A stretch of 64,000 nucleotides of DNA, from NCBI GenBank assembly GCA_021018815.1, contig JAITYX010000120.1, forward strand, positions 1,054,001 through 1,118,000, given 5' to 3'. Each line of letters begins with the position of its first letter. The stretch's first letter is position 1. Source of the stretch: Talinum fruticosum (lineage: Eukaryota; Streptophyta; Magnoliopsida; Caryophyllales; Talinaceae). This document shows, piece after piece, positions 32,591 to 44,720 of this stretch. Position numbers and translations under genes: made by a program. The notes beneath the pieces were generated by a model. It was not told where the DNA came from. It did not search any database and worked only from the letters and a program-made list of their open reading frames with translations.

Positions 32591-33420
32591 GAGCATCAAA
32601 CTTGGTTAGGTGATCCTTACCATTGTTGTGAACGAAACATTTACATCCAAATGGTTTAAAATAGGAAATATTTGGTTTCTTCCCTTTGTAGAGCTCATAA
32701 GGTGTTTTCTTCAATATGGGTCCGATGAGGCATCTGTTCGAGTGTAATTGGGTCGTGTTGACTACCTCAGCCTGGAAATAGTAAGGTAAGTTGTGCTCAA
32801 TTATCATTGTCCTTGCTATTTCTTCAAGAGTTCTATTCTTTCTCTCCACTACTCCATTTTGGTGAGGAGTTCTTAGTGCTGAGAAGTTGTGAGAGATACC
32901 ATTTTTGTCACAAAACTCGAGAATTCGAGTAGTCGAACTCCCTTCCATGGTTAGTTCGAATTCTCCGGATCCGAGTCCGAGACTCAACTTGGATTTTTCT
33001 GCAGAGCTTGCTGAACTCCTTGAATGCTTCATTTTTGTGCTTAAGAAAACACACCCGGGTAAATCGTGAATAATCATCAATAATAACAAATATATATGAT
33101 TTACCTCCGAGACTCTTAACTGGGATTTCACCACATAAGTCCATATGTAGCAGCTCAAGCACTTTAAATGTGGAAGCTGTCTTCAGAGATTTGAATGATG
33201 ATCCGACTTGTTTCCCTCTTGTGCATGCTTCACAAACTTTATCTTTCTCAAAAGCACGGTTAGGTCAAGCCCTAACCAGACCATGAGATGCCAATTTTTT
33301 GATAGTATACATGCTAATATGGCCTAATCTATGATGCCATGTCCGTGAGTTATCATGAATAGATGCTTTTAAGCAAGATAAATTCGACTCGGGTCGAAAG
33401 AGGAATAATATAAGTGTTAC
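32591..33420 (-). pseudogene. Copia-A integrase
   Basis: Inserts cDNA into the genome. The HHCC zinc-binding remnant (..GHISMYTIKK.. and CEACTRGKQVGSSFKS) lies at 33190-33330. The core has LLHMDLCGEIPVKSLGGKS (first Asp), VIIDDYSRFTRVCFLKHKNE, RTNHGREFDYS (second acidic position) and HQNGVVERKNRTLEEIART (Glu), then FKPFGCKCFVHNNGKDHL and DEGIFLGYS. The second catalytic Asp (normally in R-S/T-D-H-G) is Asn at 32950-32952, so this integrase should be inactive. Copia-B has the same change. Confidence 0.9.
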
Positions 33421-33800
33421 CTGATCTTTTACCGATAGTTTGATCTCCTTGGTGGTAACATCGAAATGTAATAGTTTGTCCGAGTGAATCTTACCTCTTG
33501 ACCTTTATCGCACGATTGAGAGATGCTAAGCGGATTGTACTTTAATCCTTTGACAAGGTAAACTGGACTAACCAGATTGCATCCTTTTCCAATCTTGCCT
33601 ATCCCAACTATCTTGCCTTTGCTATCATCTCCAAAAGTGACCTTTCCTCCTTTATGCTTTTCTAACTCGGAAAAGAGTCCCGAGTCTCCTAACATGTGAC
33701 ATGAACATCCACTGTCAAGGTAATAATGTCCTTTTGATCTCTTCGAGTGACCAGCAAAATAGAGACAATCTAACCCTTCTCACTTCCTCTAACGAACCCA
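33421..33800 (-). pseudogene. Copia-A protease and gag-pre-integrase
   Basis: The protease active site YYLDSGCSCHM with Asp-Ser-Gly lies at about 33690-33722. It is followed by FSELEKHKGGKVTFGDDSKG, IGKIGKG..LVSPVYLVKGL and YNPLSIS.CDKGQEVRFT, the usual segment between copia protease and integrase. A frame change occurs near 33475. Asp, Ser and Gly are intact here, in contrast to Copia-B. Confidence 0.87.
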
Positions 33801-35576
33801 GTAACATTCTTTACTGTGGTCCTTTTATGAGGAAGAAGGTTTTCGGAACCCGATTTGAATGACTTTGGGTTTAGTCCGATTCCGAGTCTTTTCTTTATAG
33901 AACTGAGTCTGTGTCTCTTTCTTTTTGAAAACATTTCCTTTGGAAACCGAAGAAGATGGTTTCTTCTTGTAAACTGCTCCGGGCTTAGTCCTCCCTTCAT
34001 TTTTATGAATGAGACCATGCTCGACTTTCCTGAACTTTACGGTTCTGGAATCCTTTTGAATAGTTACGAGTAGGAATTGGATTCCTCCTCTTTGTTGAAA
34101 CCAAGACCTTCTTTTCCGAAGGAGACACATTGAGATCCTAAGAGCATGTCAAGGTTTTTTGACCTTGAGTAAATTTTAAGACCAGATCTTGAGACTCAAT
34201 AAGCTTTTACTTTAGCCGCTCATTTTCCTTTTTGAGTAACTCGGACTCGGTCTCATTGGATTCAACACTAGTCTTAAGTTCTCCGAGTGTAAGTCTTAGT
34301 TTTTCCAATTCATTTTTCAAAGAAATGCTCTCGAGACGAAATTGACTCAAGTTGTTCTTTGAAACGAGAAGAATTAGAATTGGACTTTTCTTCCAAAGTA
34401 AAAATATACTTAGCTAAATCAGCTTTGGAGAATTTGAGGAAGTATTCAATTACCTCTTGAGGATTTGTTTCCTCATTGTTTGAGTCTGAGTCTAACTCTC
34501 TTTCAGCCTTCGAGTCGGAGATTGCCATCAAACATTTTGAGTCATCCGACTCCTCATCATCTTTTGATGAGTCCTCGTCGCTCCATGTGGCCATCATAGC
34601 CTTTTTCTTCTTTCTATCCCTTTTTCTTTTTGGAAAGTCTTTGACTATGTGGTCTTTTCTGCCACACTCAAAACATCCAGAATTCTTAGTTAAAGATAAC
34701 TTTGAAGGAGAAGAATACTTACCTTTTTGTCCCTTTTATCTTTCTTGTAGAATTCTTCTTTTGGCCTTTTATCCCATCTTTTGTGCTTCATCATTCTTTT
34801 AAAGCCTCTAGCAATAAGTGCCATGGGATCCTCTTCGAGTCGGAGGAACTCGGATCTACTTCTCTCGGTTTCGAGGCTTTCGGTGCTATGTTCTTTTTGG
34901 TGCTGCCCTCGGCATCCTCCTCTTCTAGGTGGATTTCATGAGTGAGAAACGTCTCGATGAGCTCGTCCGGCTTTAGAAGTGATAGGTTACGAGCCTCCTC
35001 TATAGCGGTCACCTTGGGACCCCATCTTCTCTTTGGTAGGCTTCTAAGTATCTTTACGCACATTTCTTCATGTGTAATCTTCTTACCCAAAGATTTGAGA
35101 TTGTTGGTAATCTCGATGAAATCGAATGAACATCCGAGTGATGTTCTCTTCAGCTCCATCTTGAATAGCTCATATTTATGAAGATATTGGTCGATCTTCG
35201 CTTATCGACTTGGCTTGTGCCTTCATAAGTGTTGACCAGTGTGTCCCACACTTCTTTGGTTGAGTCACGAGCGGATACTCGATTATATTCTTCCGAGCTG
35301 ATGGCGCACATCGGAATGTTAATTGCCTTGAAGTTCTTTTTGAACTTCTCTGCTTCATCCGGAGTAAACTCGACTTTAGTCTTGGGAATGATTCTAAATT
35401 CTTCTGTCTTCATGGGAATGTAATTTCCCTGTTGTATGATGTCCCAAACATCTTCATCATGATCAAGGTAGAAGCATTCCATGAGCTTCTTCCGAGTGCA
35501 CGAAATTTGATCCTTTGAATTTTGGCGGTCCATTTGGAAGATCTTTCTTCATCGAACTCTCCATTTTTACGAGCCA
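33801..35576 (-). pseudogene. Copia-A gag (UBN2-type)
   Basis: Minus strand, best start ATG at 35576 (MARKNGEFDEERSS). The capsid core has DEDVWDIIQQGNYIP, EFTPDEAEKFKKNFKAINIP, EEYNRVSARDSTKEVWDTLV and NTYEGTSQV, then a frame change and LKSLGKKITHEEMCVKILRS, LPKRRWGPKVTAIEEARNL and LLKPDELIETFLTHEI. This is the gag_pre/UBN2 pattern of plant copia. The zinc knuckle GCFECGRKDHIVKDF (about 34636-34678) has Phe where the last Cys is expected. An Asp/Glu/Ser-rich stretch (34500-34600) and a coiled region follow. Frames break several times, but the two copies align along the whole length. Confidence 0.88.
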
Positions 35577-35616
35577 TTTGATCTTTATACCTTTAGATGG
35601 TTAGATCCTTTCTGAA

Positions 35617-35636
35617 AGGCTAGGCTCGATACCAAT
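35617..35636 (-). promoter_or_regulatory. Copia-A primer-binding site
   Basis: On the minus strand, directly after the LTR: ATTGGTATCGAGCCTAGCC. It corresponds to the initiator-Met tRNA site TGGTATCAGAGC with one base missing (CAGAG to CGAG). Confidence 0.85.
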
Positions 35637-37232
35637 TGAAGGTTTGCTCGGGAGAGTCCGAGTCACCCTAGAGGGGGTGAATAGGGTGATGGAGGATTTT
35701 CATTGAAAATCAAACTCTTTTGCCAAAGGAGAGACAAAAATAGATTCCGAGTCTAAAACGGGGTCGGAAAAGTATGAACTTAGAATTGCAATAAAGAGTG
35801 AGGAAGCAGATTAAGTTGAAACTTTGAGACTGTCTAAGTCTAGAATGAACTCAAAGTAACGACACCGAGATTACATGGAAACCCTCCCGGGGCGGAAAAC
35901 CACGGACCGTGCTAATCCAAGCACGAAGTCAAATCCACTATTTTGAGTCCACAAAATACGATGGATCGACTGAACCCGAGTTGCTCCCTTAAACAACTCT
36001 TTACAAGTTTTCCTAGACTTAGAAATTCCCTTATCCGATCTAGTACTTCCTAGCTGAGATAACCCTTACAGCTAGGGACAACTAAGCTGAGTTAACCTTT
36101 ACAGACTTAGTCAAGGGACCTTAACTAGAAAGTAAGAAAGTATTTGTAACTAAGTACAAGACCTTACAACTCGGAAAGTAATGAATTACGAGTAGGAGTT
36201 GTAAGTAGCAGATTGAGAATGAATACAATAACTTTGCTCAAGTACGTGTATTAACAATAGGTTCGGCAATCTTCAAGTCTTGTGAGTTGGCTTCCTTTTA
36301 TAGATGACCAAGTAGCATAGCCGTTATCTCCAACTTCTGACGGGAAGTCCTTTGTGACCGTTGTTAAGACCTTTGTGAGTCACTCGGAAAGTATCCGTTG
36401 TGATATGAACGTTGGGCAACGGTTCTTAACTCTCTTGGAAGTCCCAAAACCACTGGCGGTGTCTTGAAGGATAAGGTGGAAACCACCATTAAGCTTGGCG
36501 TTTCGAGTTTTTCAGATTTGGAAACAGACGGCCTTGACACAATCTTCCGGGGCTAGGTCGAGAAGGGGAAAAGCCATGTCTGCTGGTGATTTGACGTTTT
36601 GAAGGCGGTTACTTTTGTATTTCAAAAGTGTATCCTCGTTTGAATAACCTACAAAAGTAAATCAATTTTGGTTCTCAAAGTATAAAATATTTTGGTCTAA
36701 GATTAGACACAAATAATAATATAATTAAGATAATTAAGCAACTAATTATTAGAGCAAGAAAAGGAATGGAATTTTCCGAGTCTAATATCCATGAAACTCA
36801 AAATTCCATATGAGTTAGTCTAAGCGAGAATCAAGTTATACAATGAATATCGAGTGAAGCAAACTTGATCTAGACTCAGCTTGGTTCGGACTAGAAGCAC
36901 CGACTACAACGAGAATAGGACTATAACATGAAGTCGGACTCGAGTGCGGTTAAGCGAAATACTAGTCAATTGAATCATGCGATATATCTAAGTGATGAGG
37001 GACTCGGAACCGAGTGAGACAGCGTGAGTACATATTTGTTTTCCGAGTCACTTAGAGACAAGCAAAAGTACATGAAGTAAATGCCATATCACTTGGAGAA
37101 GATACCATGTCACTTAGAAAAGTTTCTAAGGTTTAGAGAATGCCTTGGAATCAAAACTTTATAAGTGAGAAAATCTTATACCCGATTCCTTTGTTAGAAC
37201 TCGAATTGTGTAGAGCGAGTGTCCGAGTCTTC
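35637..37232 (-). repeat. Copia-A 5' LTR
   Basis: 1596 bp, plus-strand ends TGAAGGTTTGCTC and CCGAGTCTTC, bounded by the primer site on one side and TSD GAAGT on the other. ORFs inside are not genes. CTTTTATAGATGACC near 36295 (minus strand GGTCATCTATAAAAGG) is the likely TATA region; the word is kept in all copies. Confidence 0.93.
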
Positions 37233-37237
37233 GAAGT

Positions 37238-37482
37238 TTCGGCATCAAAATGTACCGAGCTTCGGGCATTGATCAAGCCAAGCTTAGGATCCTCTTACTT
37301 GGAGTTTAGAACGCATACATCGCGATCAAGTCCAGGTTTTTCTCGGAGTTCGAGTCAACGAAATCAATTCTAGATATTATGCAAGAAATTATATCAAAAT
37401 CGTTGCACGTAATTGAGGTAAGTATCCCTTGGTGTCTACTTTGACCCTTCGCCCTTTTAGACTTGGTCAAAGTGGGGATAAT
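37238..37482 (+). other. F2 3' tail and polypurine tract
   Basis: The continuation of the F2 internal region after Copia-A. It ends with GGTCAAAGTGGGGATAAT (about 37465-37482) immediately before the LTR, matching the tracts of F1 and F3. Confidence 0.85.
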
Positions 37483-39433
37483 TGTAGACACCTAAACAAG
37501 TGTCGTCCCTTATCTCTTTAATTCTCGTATTTTATTTTGCTGGCCCGATGATGAAATCGCGAGTTATATTTGAGGATTTTGATCTCGAACTGTGTTTGAT
37601 TGGTGCGACGGAAGGTAGTAAACCACAAAGAACCCCAAGTATCACATAAATATCCTTTTGCCTTGGGTTGATCCAAAAATCCCTTGTTTTTTCGGATGAT
37701 CCAAGACCGGGCCGAGCTTTAGAGAGAACAGAGTCCACTGCTCGCATACCGGGAAATTCTATGTTCGAATACTGCATTTTACTTTTGTCCAATCGGACAA
37801 GGAGCCGAAGACTTGAAGACGGTGTTAAAACGTTGCATTTTATGATCACGAGCATCAAAGTGCTTTTCCTTCAAAACGACGTCGTGGTCAACTCCGATCA
37901 TCCCATATATTTTAAGTGAAATGGTGCGTTTTAGCTTGGAGACTCCCTTGGAAGCATGCTAGAGCATAGAACCCTAGGCATGCCCAGTTGGCCGACGTCG
38001 GCCATCCCTAATTTACCCGGTTCTATCCGATTTTATCTCTTCTTTATCCGGTTCAATCTCGGGATATCTAGCCCCATTTTTTCTCGGCTACTTGGATGGC
38101 TGGCCGAGAGCAACCCTAGGTCATTTATGACCTAGGTTTCTCCTTATAAATAAAGAGCCTTGGCTCTCATTCCCATACGACTTTCTCCTATGCGTAATGT
38201 CTGTAGAAAGATAATTAGAATACACATCCATTAACGTTATTCTACTGAAATTAATCACAAACATTCCTCTTTTCTACTTATCGTCGTTGAATCTGTGTAA
38301 AAAGCTAAAGAATATTTAGTTATTATGATCTTTGGGCATTTATTCAACTGATCCTTCCTACTCCTTACACACTCACCTTTTCCACAATTCACAAAAACAA
38401 GCCCTTTCCTTGGATTCGTTGTCTGTCGCATCAAGAGATCCAGTGGAGAGATCGGAATCGGCAGATGGGACATCCCGAGGGCAATCGTTCGACCTTTGGA
38501 CGGTTATTTAATTTATGATTTTTTATCACTTTCTGTATTATGGATCAAAGATATGTAATTGCTTTTTAATTTATCCTCGCTCGATGTAATATTTTAGTTT
38601 TTCGTTTTTCTTTTTCGTTTTCTATATTTCTTTCTTTATTGCTTTCTTTATCATATTTTTTAATTATGTTTGGTTGCTTTAATTTCATATAGCATGTTTT
38701 TCTGTGCTTGTATTTTTGCATTATTTTAATATACTACTCAAATTAGTGATGGTCGTCTTCGGACGAACGAAAAGGAAGGGTTTCTCTATGTTTCATACCC
38801 TCACTCGCGCATCCGATTCTCAATTTAAAAGACTGATGGAGTCATTTTTAGCCTCTTTTAGTCTTAGTGTTCTCATACTAAGATTGGAAGAGCAAACTTT
38901 GTTTTTGTTGTTAGTTTTTCTTTCCTAAAAATTGATCGGCGACTCCTCTTTTCCGCTTTATTTCCTCTAAAGTTGCATCGCGGCTATTTTTAACTACGGA
39001 AATAAAAAATAGGTCCTGGATCTCGCCAACCAGTGTAGAGGCTGAGGCTGACCTCCTCAGCTGTGGCCTCCGGCAGTGCCGGCCACCGGTTGGTGCAGGC
39101 TAGGCTTCAGCCCAAGCTGGTGTTTTCACACCGATCGAGGCCCTAAAGCCTTACGGCGAAACAAAAACCTTAGTTTTTGTTTACTTTTTAGTTAAGAAAT
39201 AATATCCCAGAATTCTTAAAATAATTGTTAAAATAAAATAATTAATAAAAACATCAATCAATTCAATTAGATTTAATAAAATTCAGAAATCTTAATAAAA
39301 GGTTCATCTCCACTTTCTAAATCCATATTCAAAAGCCTAAATCATTCTTTAAGCTTTCCAAAACCTATGCCAATCATTGGTGGCGAAGCTCGGTTTGGTC
39401 CGATCCGGTCCTCTGCCGGTCGTGGTTCCTATA
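37483..39433 (+). mobile_element. F2 3' LTR
   Basis: 1951 bp, starting TGTAGACACC and ending GGTTCCTATA (the usual final CA is TA). It abuts ACTATAATTAG, the middle of the E LTR; E1 (about 13350) shows the uninterrupted word AATTACTATAATTAG. TATAAATAAAGAGCC at about 38145 is the TATA region. Confidence 0.9.
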
Positions 39434-39966
39434 ACTATAATTAGTGTTAATTAATTATAAATAGTCTTAACCTTTCCTTAGCACTTAGGAAATCTATTTT
39501 GGATGGAAAAGACTTCTATAAAAGCCTAAATTTCAGTTTGTAAACACAAATGTTGTTGTTGATGAATATTGAATTAGTTTTCGAAAGTTTGTGGATTCAA
39601 ACTTCTACCCTCGTAAATTCCTAGCTGCGATAGCTTGGTTTGGCAACTAAGTGGTGTTCTTCTAGGTTTTGAAACTTCCCTGTAGGTTAATTCCCGGGTA
39701 AACTTTAAAGATACCCCTGTTTGATTTTGAAGTTGGACTCTTTGTCTCTTCCGAGTGAGCCAGGAACTATCCCTAATAATTCTTTGAGCCTTCCTTTTGG
39801 TGCAAGCCCAAGCAAACCTAAAATCTTTTCCCTTTTTTTATTAGATTCTATCCCTTGGGTTGATTATTGAACTCACATCTTTTCCCTTTTTCTTCACAAT
39901 TTTAAAATTGTGTTTGAATGAAGTTTTGAGGCTTTGCTTCTACTCTAGCTCAACTTGGATATATCA
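39434..39966 (+). mobile_element. element E2, 3' part of its 5' LTR
   Basis: Matches 13350-13900 of E1 and ends CTTGGATATATCA. The upstream part of this LTR is not present next to F2, because the left side of F2 continues into F1. Confidence 0.88.
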
Positions 39967-39968
39967 TT

Positions 39969-39980
39969 TGGTATCAGAGC
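39969..39980 (+). promoter_or_regulatory. E2 primer-binding site
   Basis: TGGTATCAGAGC, a perfect initiator-Met tRNA primer site two bases after the LTR. Confidence 0.92.
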
Positions 39981-40071
39981 TATTGGAGCCCTTCCTAAGC
40001 CTAGACCTTTTGAGCTTAAACATAACCTAATCCCAAAACATAGAAACAGTCACAAAGAACCCCATTTCAGC

Positions 40072-41340
40072 ATGTCTCCAAGCTTTATTCATGAGAAAGT
40101 TTTTGAGCAGAAATTCCATCAAGCACTAAGAGAAAAGGCAGATTTGGAAGCACAAAACAACACCTAATGACTCAATTAGAGAAGCAAGTGAGAGTAGAAA
40201 TGGTTCCTACTTATTATGAGTTAGGTTTCCTACTTATCCCAAGTTTTCATGGCCAATAAAATCAAGTTTCCAGTTGGTTTTATAAAGTGGAAGAAGCCTA
40301 TGCGCATCCGAAACTAGGTGAGTATGTGTGAAGTAATTGTATCAAAATTAAGGAGTCATGGACTTCTTTGGTGGAGAGACTACAAGTTAATAAGGAAGAA
40401 GAATGGATAAAGGAGAGTGTGCACTTATAGTAAGTTGAGTGCTAAGGTGCTAAAAGTATTTGGCCTTTTTTCTTTTAAACTCCAACCTATCCAATCTGTC
40501 CAAAGTCAGTCCAAGAAGATAACCGCCAAATTTTCGAATTTGGTCTCCCTTCGAGGGACAGTTTGTCCCATCCTATTAAACCAACTCCATCTCCCTTCAA
40601 TACTCCACAACTAAACCGAACTCAACAAAATCAACCCCTCCTCATCCCCGAAATTAAGCGTTCGGTTTCAGCATGCTCCAGTTTTAAAATGTGCACTATC
40701 TCAGAAATTTAGGAAGCTCAAACTGAGATTTATGAAGAGGAAATAAGGGAAGAACAAGAACCACTTAGGTTTAGCTTCCGTCCCGACTATGATGATGATT
40801 TTGAGGAGAATACTTCAACCACTCGAAGAAATGGAATCCCCGAGTTCAGAATCCTCTATTTGTTCTCAAGAAGCCAAAGCTGAATGCAATGCAAAGTCAG
40901 TCCATGTCTTTGTTTTCAAAGGAGATTGCTGCCCTCCAACTATGGAATTTGAGGTAACCATAGAACCTAAAATTCTTATATGTTGTTTTCAAACTAATGA
41001 GGCTTCTTACTTGCATGTTCTACCATGGTGTACTAATAGATAGCCTCAAAACTGTCAAATTTCTTCCCATACTTTTATGTTTGAGTCCAGTTTATAAAAT
41101 CGAAAATAAGACAAGAAGAGTTTGACGTATTGTGTCCTTTGACTATGAGTTTGCACGGAAAATACAAAGAAACCAACCTTCCTTGAGTGAACTCATTATA
41201 CAATCCCACCCCTACTTTTCTCAAAATCTTAGAGTGAAGAAACTTCAAACTTCAACTGAACTTTATGTTCAAGTGAGGTGCGATCCGACAAAGGACTTCG
41301 CTTTGCTGATTTAAGCCCCATTCTTGTTCCCCCATTGAAA
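40072..41340 (+). pseudogene. E2 gag-like coding region, non-autonomous element
   Basis: ATG 40072 (MSPSFIHEKVFEQKFHQALR). After a frame change comes PTYYELGFLLIPSFHG, then VEEAYAHPKLGEY and KLRSHGLLWWRDYKLIRKKN (LWW codons about 40366-40374). The LKLRG.A.LWW pattern is that of Retrotrans_gag (PF03732). Downstream frames (EEIREEQEPLRFSFRPDYDD near 40735-40790; 40789-41043; 41132-41314) have no domain I recognise. No protease, RT, RNase H or integrase is found before the 3' LTR, so E is a gag-only (TR-GAG-like) element that would depend on a relative. The boundary at 41340 is approximate. Confidence 0.68.
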
Positions 41341-42131
41341 ACCCATTTACCCTACAACCTTGTCCATGAGCTAAAACCCCAATAACCTTGTCCCTCACTC
41401 TTCATTGAGTGTAGCCCCAACTGTTCCAAACCTCACAAGACGAGTCTCGTAAAAATTCATAATTTTCCCCCTACTATCCTTACCGAGCATCAATGTGTGG
41501 TTGATTCTGATATTGCTGAAGTATTGTTGTCTTCATAGCCCCTTTGTCATGTTGATCTAGGTGGTTTTTATACCATTTGGACCCTATGTCTAGCTTTCTT
41601 GAGTGCAGCATTATCTTGTTACACCATATGCCTCAAATAAGTTTTTTTTTTTTTTTTTTTTTTGTTGAGAAAGTCACCACCGAGTTGCCCCAGAAACATT
41701 TCCCTAACCTTAATTCGTGTCCTTGAGTCAGCTAGTATACAAGTTAATCCCTCAAGGGACCACTGAAGATCATATATAAGAAGCCGATTTGTTGTCCGAG
41801 AAACAAAGTTTCAATGAGTTGCCTACTTTTCTCATGCCTAAAGAAAATGAAGACTAGAAAATGTGTAAGGACAACATGGTCACCAAAAGATTTAGGTCCC
41901 CTACTCCTAGATTAGAGGATCTTTTTGATGAGTTTCAAGGTGTTAAACACCGAAGGCCAATCCTTGAAGTCCTGCCAAAGGAAGAGCTGAATGGTAACCC
42001 TAACCAAAATAACATTGTTATTCCATATACTTTTCTTCTTGGTTATGTGTTTTTGAGCGGGTAATTCAAGGTGGGAAAAAGGTTAACCTCTCAACTTTAA
42101 GGATAAACTTTTTCAAAGAAGGGGAGAACAA
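41341..42131 (+). other. E2 3' internal region and polypurine tract
   Basis: Mostly non-coding. It contains a T homopolymer of about 22 bases (41642-41663) and a short open frame with EDLFDEFQGVKHRRPILEVL (about 41915-41975) that resembles the end of a retroelement polyprotein but cannot be assigned. CAAAGAAGGGGAGAACA (about 42114-42130) is the polypurine tract just before the 3' LTR. Confidence 0.65.
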
Positions 42132-43089
42132 TGGATATATTTCTACATCATCACGCAAAGCTTGTGTGCAGTATAACTCTAATTAAGCTTAACTTTAGTT
42201 GAAAGCTCATATAGTGTAGCAGTTTCAGATTGTAGCTTAGTTATAGCCTATCCTAACCAATCTCGAGTTCAACCGAGAACTCAGATTCGGATTATGCAAC
42301 CAGTCTGAGTTCAACTGTGAACTCGGTTCTAAGCTTTACAAATAGTCATATTTGTACTTTGTAAGCATTCTGGGTTCAGCCTAGAACTTAGTTTTAACAT
42401 CTAAGTCCTCAATTTCAAAAGAAAGGTCATGGCTATGTAGATCCAAGGGTGTAATGACATTGCTCAAGTCAAACATGATGGGAATAGAGCTATGTGAGGA
42501 AGGAAGTGACAATTCAGCCAAACTTATCTCTTTGAGTTCTTAATTAGACTTAGTTTTGCTATTTTCTGAACAATGTACTTAGATCTAGTTTGTAATAATT
42601 TGGATAGTATTTTAGCTTTGTTTTGAACTCTTTAAGATGGAGAAAAATCATCTCCAATGCTGCCAACAGGTTTAACAAACACTCAAACCCATTGAAACTT
42701 TCATAGTTCAGCTAGAAGCTAAAGACTCGCATAAAATTTGGAGGCAACGCAATTTGAAGTTGTCAAGGGTTTGGACAAGTCCTAAATGTAGTCAAGGAAG
42801 ATGATTTATGAAGAGAAGGAATGTCCATGCTTAAATTCCAAATTCGGGATGTTCAGTTCTTAGTTTTCAAGTTCAATTTTCTATTTTTGAGATAATTTCT
42901 ACATCTATTACTCTGTAATAATTGAGAAACTTGTAGTTGTTTTTGGACATTATAGGATGGTTCAAATCTATCCCTAATGATTGCTTATAGGTTGAAAGAC
43001 TTTCAGCCAAGTATTTCTAACCAGGTCGAAACAAAACCACACTCCCTTCTAGTTAATGGGTGGTAATTTTAAAGAAGAAAGGAGGAGTC

Positions 43090-44706
43090 TGAATGTTTGC
43101 TCTTGGAGAGGCTAAGTCACCCTCGCCTGGGGGAGGGGGTGAATAGGGTGATGATGAAATTTGCTTGAAATTTAAAATAGATATGAATCCGAGGTGAGCG
43201 AGAGTCAAAGATGAACTTAGAAAAGCATTAACTCGGAGTTCGAGTGAAGAGTGAAGAAATAGATTAAACAGAACTTTGAAATTGTCCGAGTCTAGAATGC
43301 ACTCGGAAAAGTAATAACTCATAAAGTACGTGGAAACCCTCCCGGGGCAGAAAACCACGGACCGTGCTAATCCAAGCACGAAGTCAAATCCACTATTTTG
43401 AATCTACAAAATTCAGTAGACTAACTCAACCCGAGTTGCTCCCTTAGACAACTCCTTACAAGTTTTTCCTAGACTCGAAATTACCTTATCCGATCTAGTA
43501 CTTCCTAACTCGAGATCACCCTTACAGTTAGGGACAAGCGAGGTGAGTTAACCCTTACAGCCCGAGTCAAGGGACCTTACTTAGAAAGTAAGAAAGATAA
43601 TGTTTGTAGCCGAGTACAAGACCTTACAACTCGGAGAAATATTAAATACGTGAATTAGAGTTGTAAGTTGAAGATTGAGAATGAATACAATGACTTTTGC
43701 TCAAGTATGTGTATTAACAATTAGTTCCGCAATCTCCTTGTCTTGAAGGATGGCTTGTATTTATAGATGACCAAGCAGCTTAGCCGTTGTGTCCAGCTTC
43801 CGACTAGAAGTTCCTTGTGAGCGTTGTAATGGATTTTCCGAGTCACTTAGAAAATATCCGTTGAGATATGAACGTTAGGCAACGGCTTTTGACTCCTTTG
43901 GAAGTCCCAAAACCACTTGGTAGTGTCTTGAAAAATAAGGTGGAAACCATCGTTGAGCTTAGTGTTGCAGATTTCCAGCTTTGGAAACGGACAACCACGA
44001 CACGATTGTGCTGGGACTAGGTCGGAGGTAGAAAAAGCCTTGTCTGTTGGTGATTAGACATTTTGAAGCCGGTTACTTTTGCAATTCAAAAATAGGATAG
44101 CTTCGTTTGAATAACCTATAAAAGTAAATCAATTTGGTTCTCAAAGTATAAAATACTTTGGTCCAAGATTAGACACAAATAATAACATAATTAAGATAAT
44201 TAAGTGACTAATTATATGAGTCGGAAAAGGAATGGAATTTTACGAGTCTAATATCTATGTTACTCAAATTCCATCTTAGTCGAGTCTAGATGATAATCAA
44301 GTCATAAGGAGAAGATCGGAGTAAACAAACTTGATCTAGACTAAACAAAGTTCAAATAAAATATGCTGACTTGGAATAGTAAATTAACAATGTAATTCTG
44401 GAACATGAAGTCGGACTTGAGTTTATGCGCGTCAAATAAAGTGTTTTAACATGCAATATATCCGAGTGTTGAGTGACTCGGAGCTGAGTGTGAAGTGGCA
44501 AGTAGAAGTATGCTTTCCGAGTCGATCGAGTCAATCGTAAACATATATAATAGTTTCTATAACACTCGGATAAAATGCTATATCACTCGGAAAAGTTTCT
44601 AAGGCACATGGAATGACTTGAAATCAAAACCCTATAAGAGATGAAGTCTTATACCCGATTCCTTGATGGAACTCGGAAATGTGTAAGTATAAAGTCTAAG
44701 TCTTCA
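43090..44706 (-). repeat. Copia-B 3' LTR
   Basis: 1617 bp, plus-strand start TGAATGTTTGCTC and end CTAAGTCTTCA, next to the minus-strand polypurine tract AAAAAAGGGGAGAT (44707-44720). The open frame at 43053-43379 spans the E/Copia-B boundary and is not a gene. Confidence 0.92.
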
Positions 44707-44720
44707 ATCTCCCCTTTTTT

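Larger units (their letters stand above)
24092..37232 (-). mobile_element. Copia-A: full-length SIRE-like Ty1/copia retrotransposon
   Basis: Minus orientation, 13.1 kb including a nested 2.2-kb solo LTR. TSD GAAGT lies at 24087-24091 and 37233-37237; F1 (about 15020) and F3 (about 63392) show the uninterrupted site. Order on the minus strand: 5' LTR (35637-37232), Met-tRNA primer site, gag, protease, integrase, RT, RNase H, extra ORF3, polypurine tract, 3' LTR. Integrase before RT makes it copia. Long LTRs and an extra ORF after pol suggest the SIRE lineage (inference). The two LTRs are very similar, so insertion is fairly recent. Confidence 0.93.

Noticed and set aside
41642..41663. T homopolymer as the poly(A) tail of a LINE or SINE in inverse orientation
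   Set aside because: No TSD, no element body next to it; it lies within E2 internal DNA.
43053..43379. 108-residue minus-strand open frame
   Set aside because: Crosses the E2 LTR / Copia-B boundary; artificial fusion.
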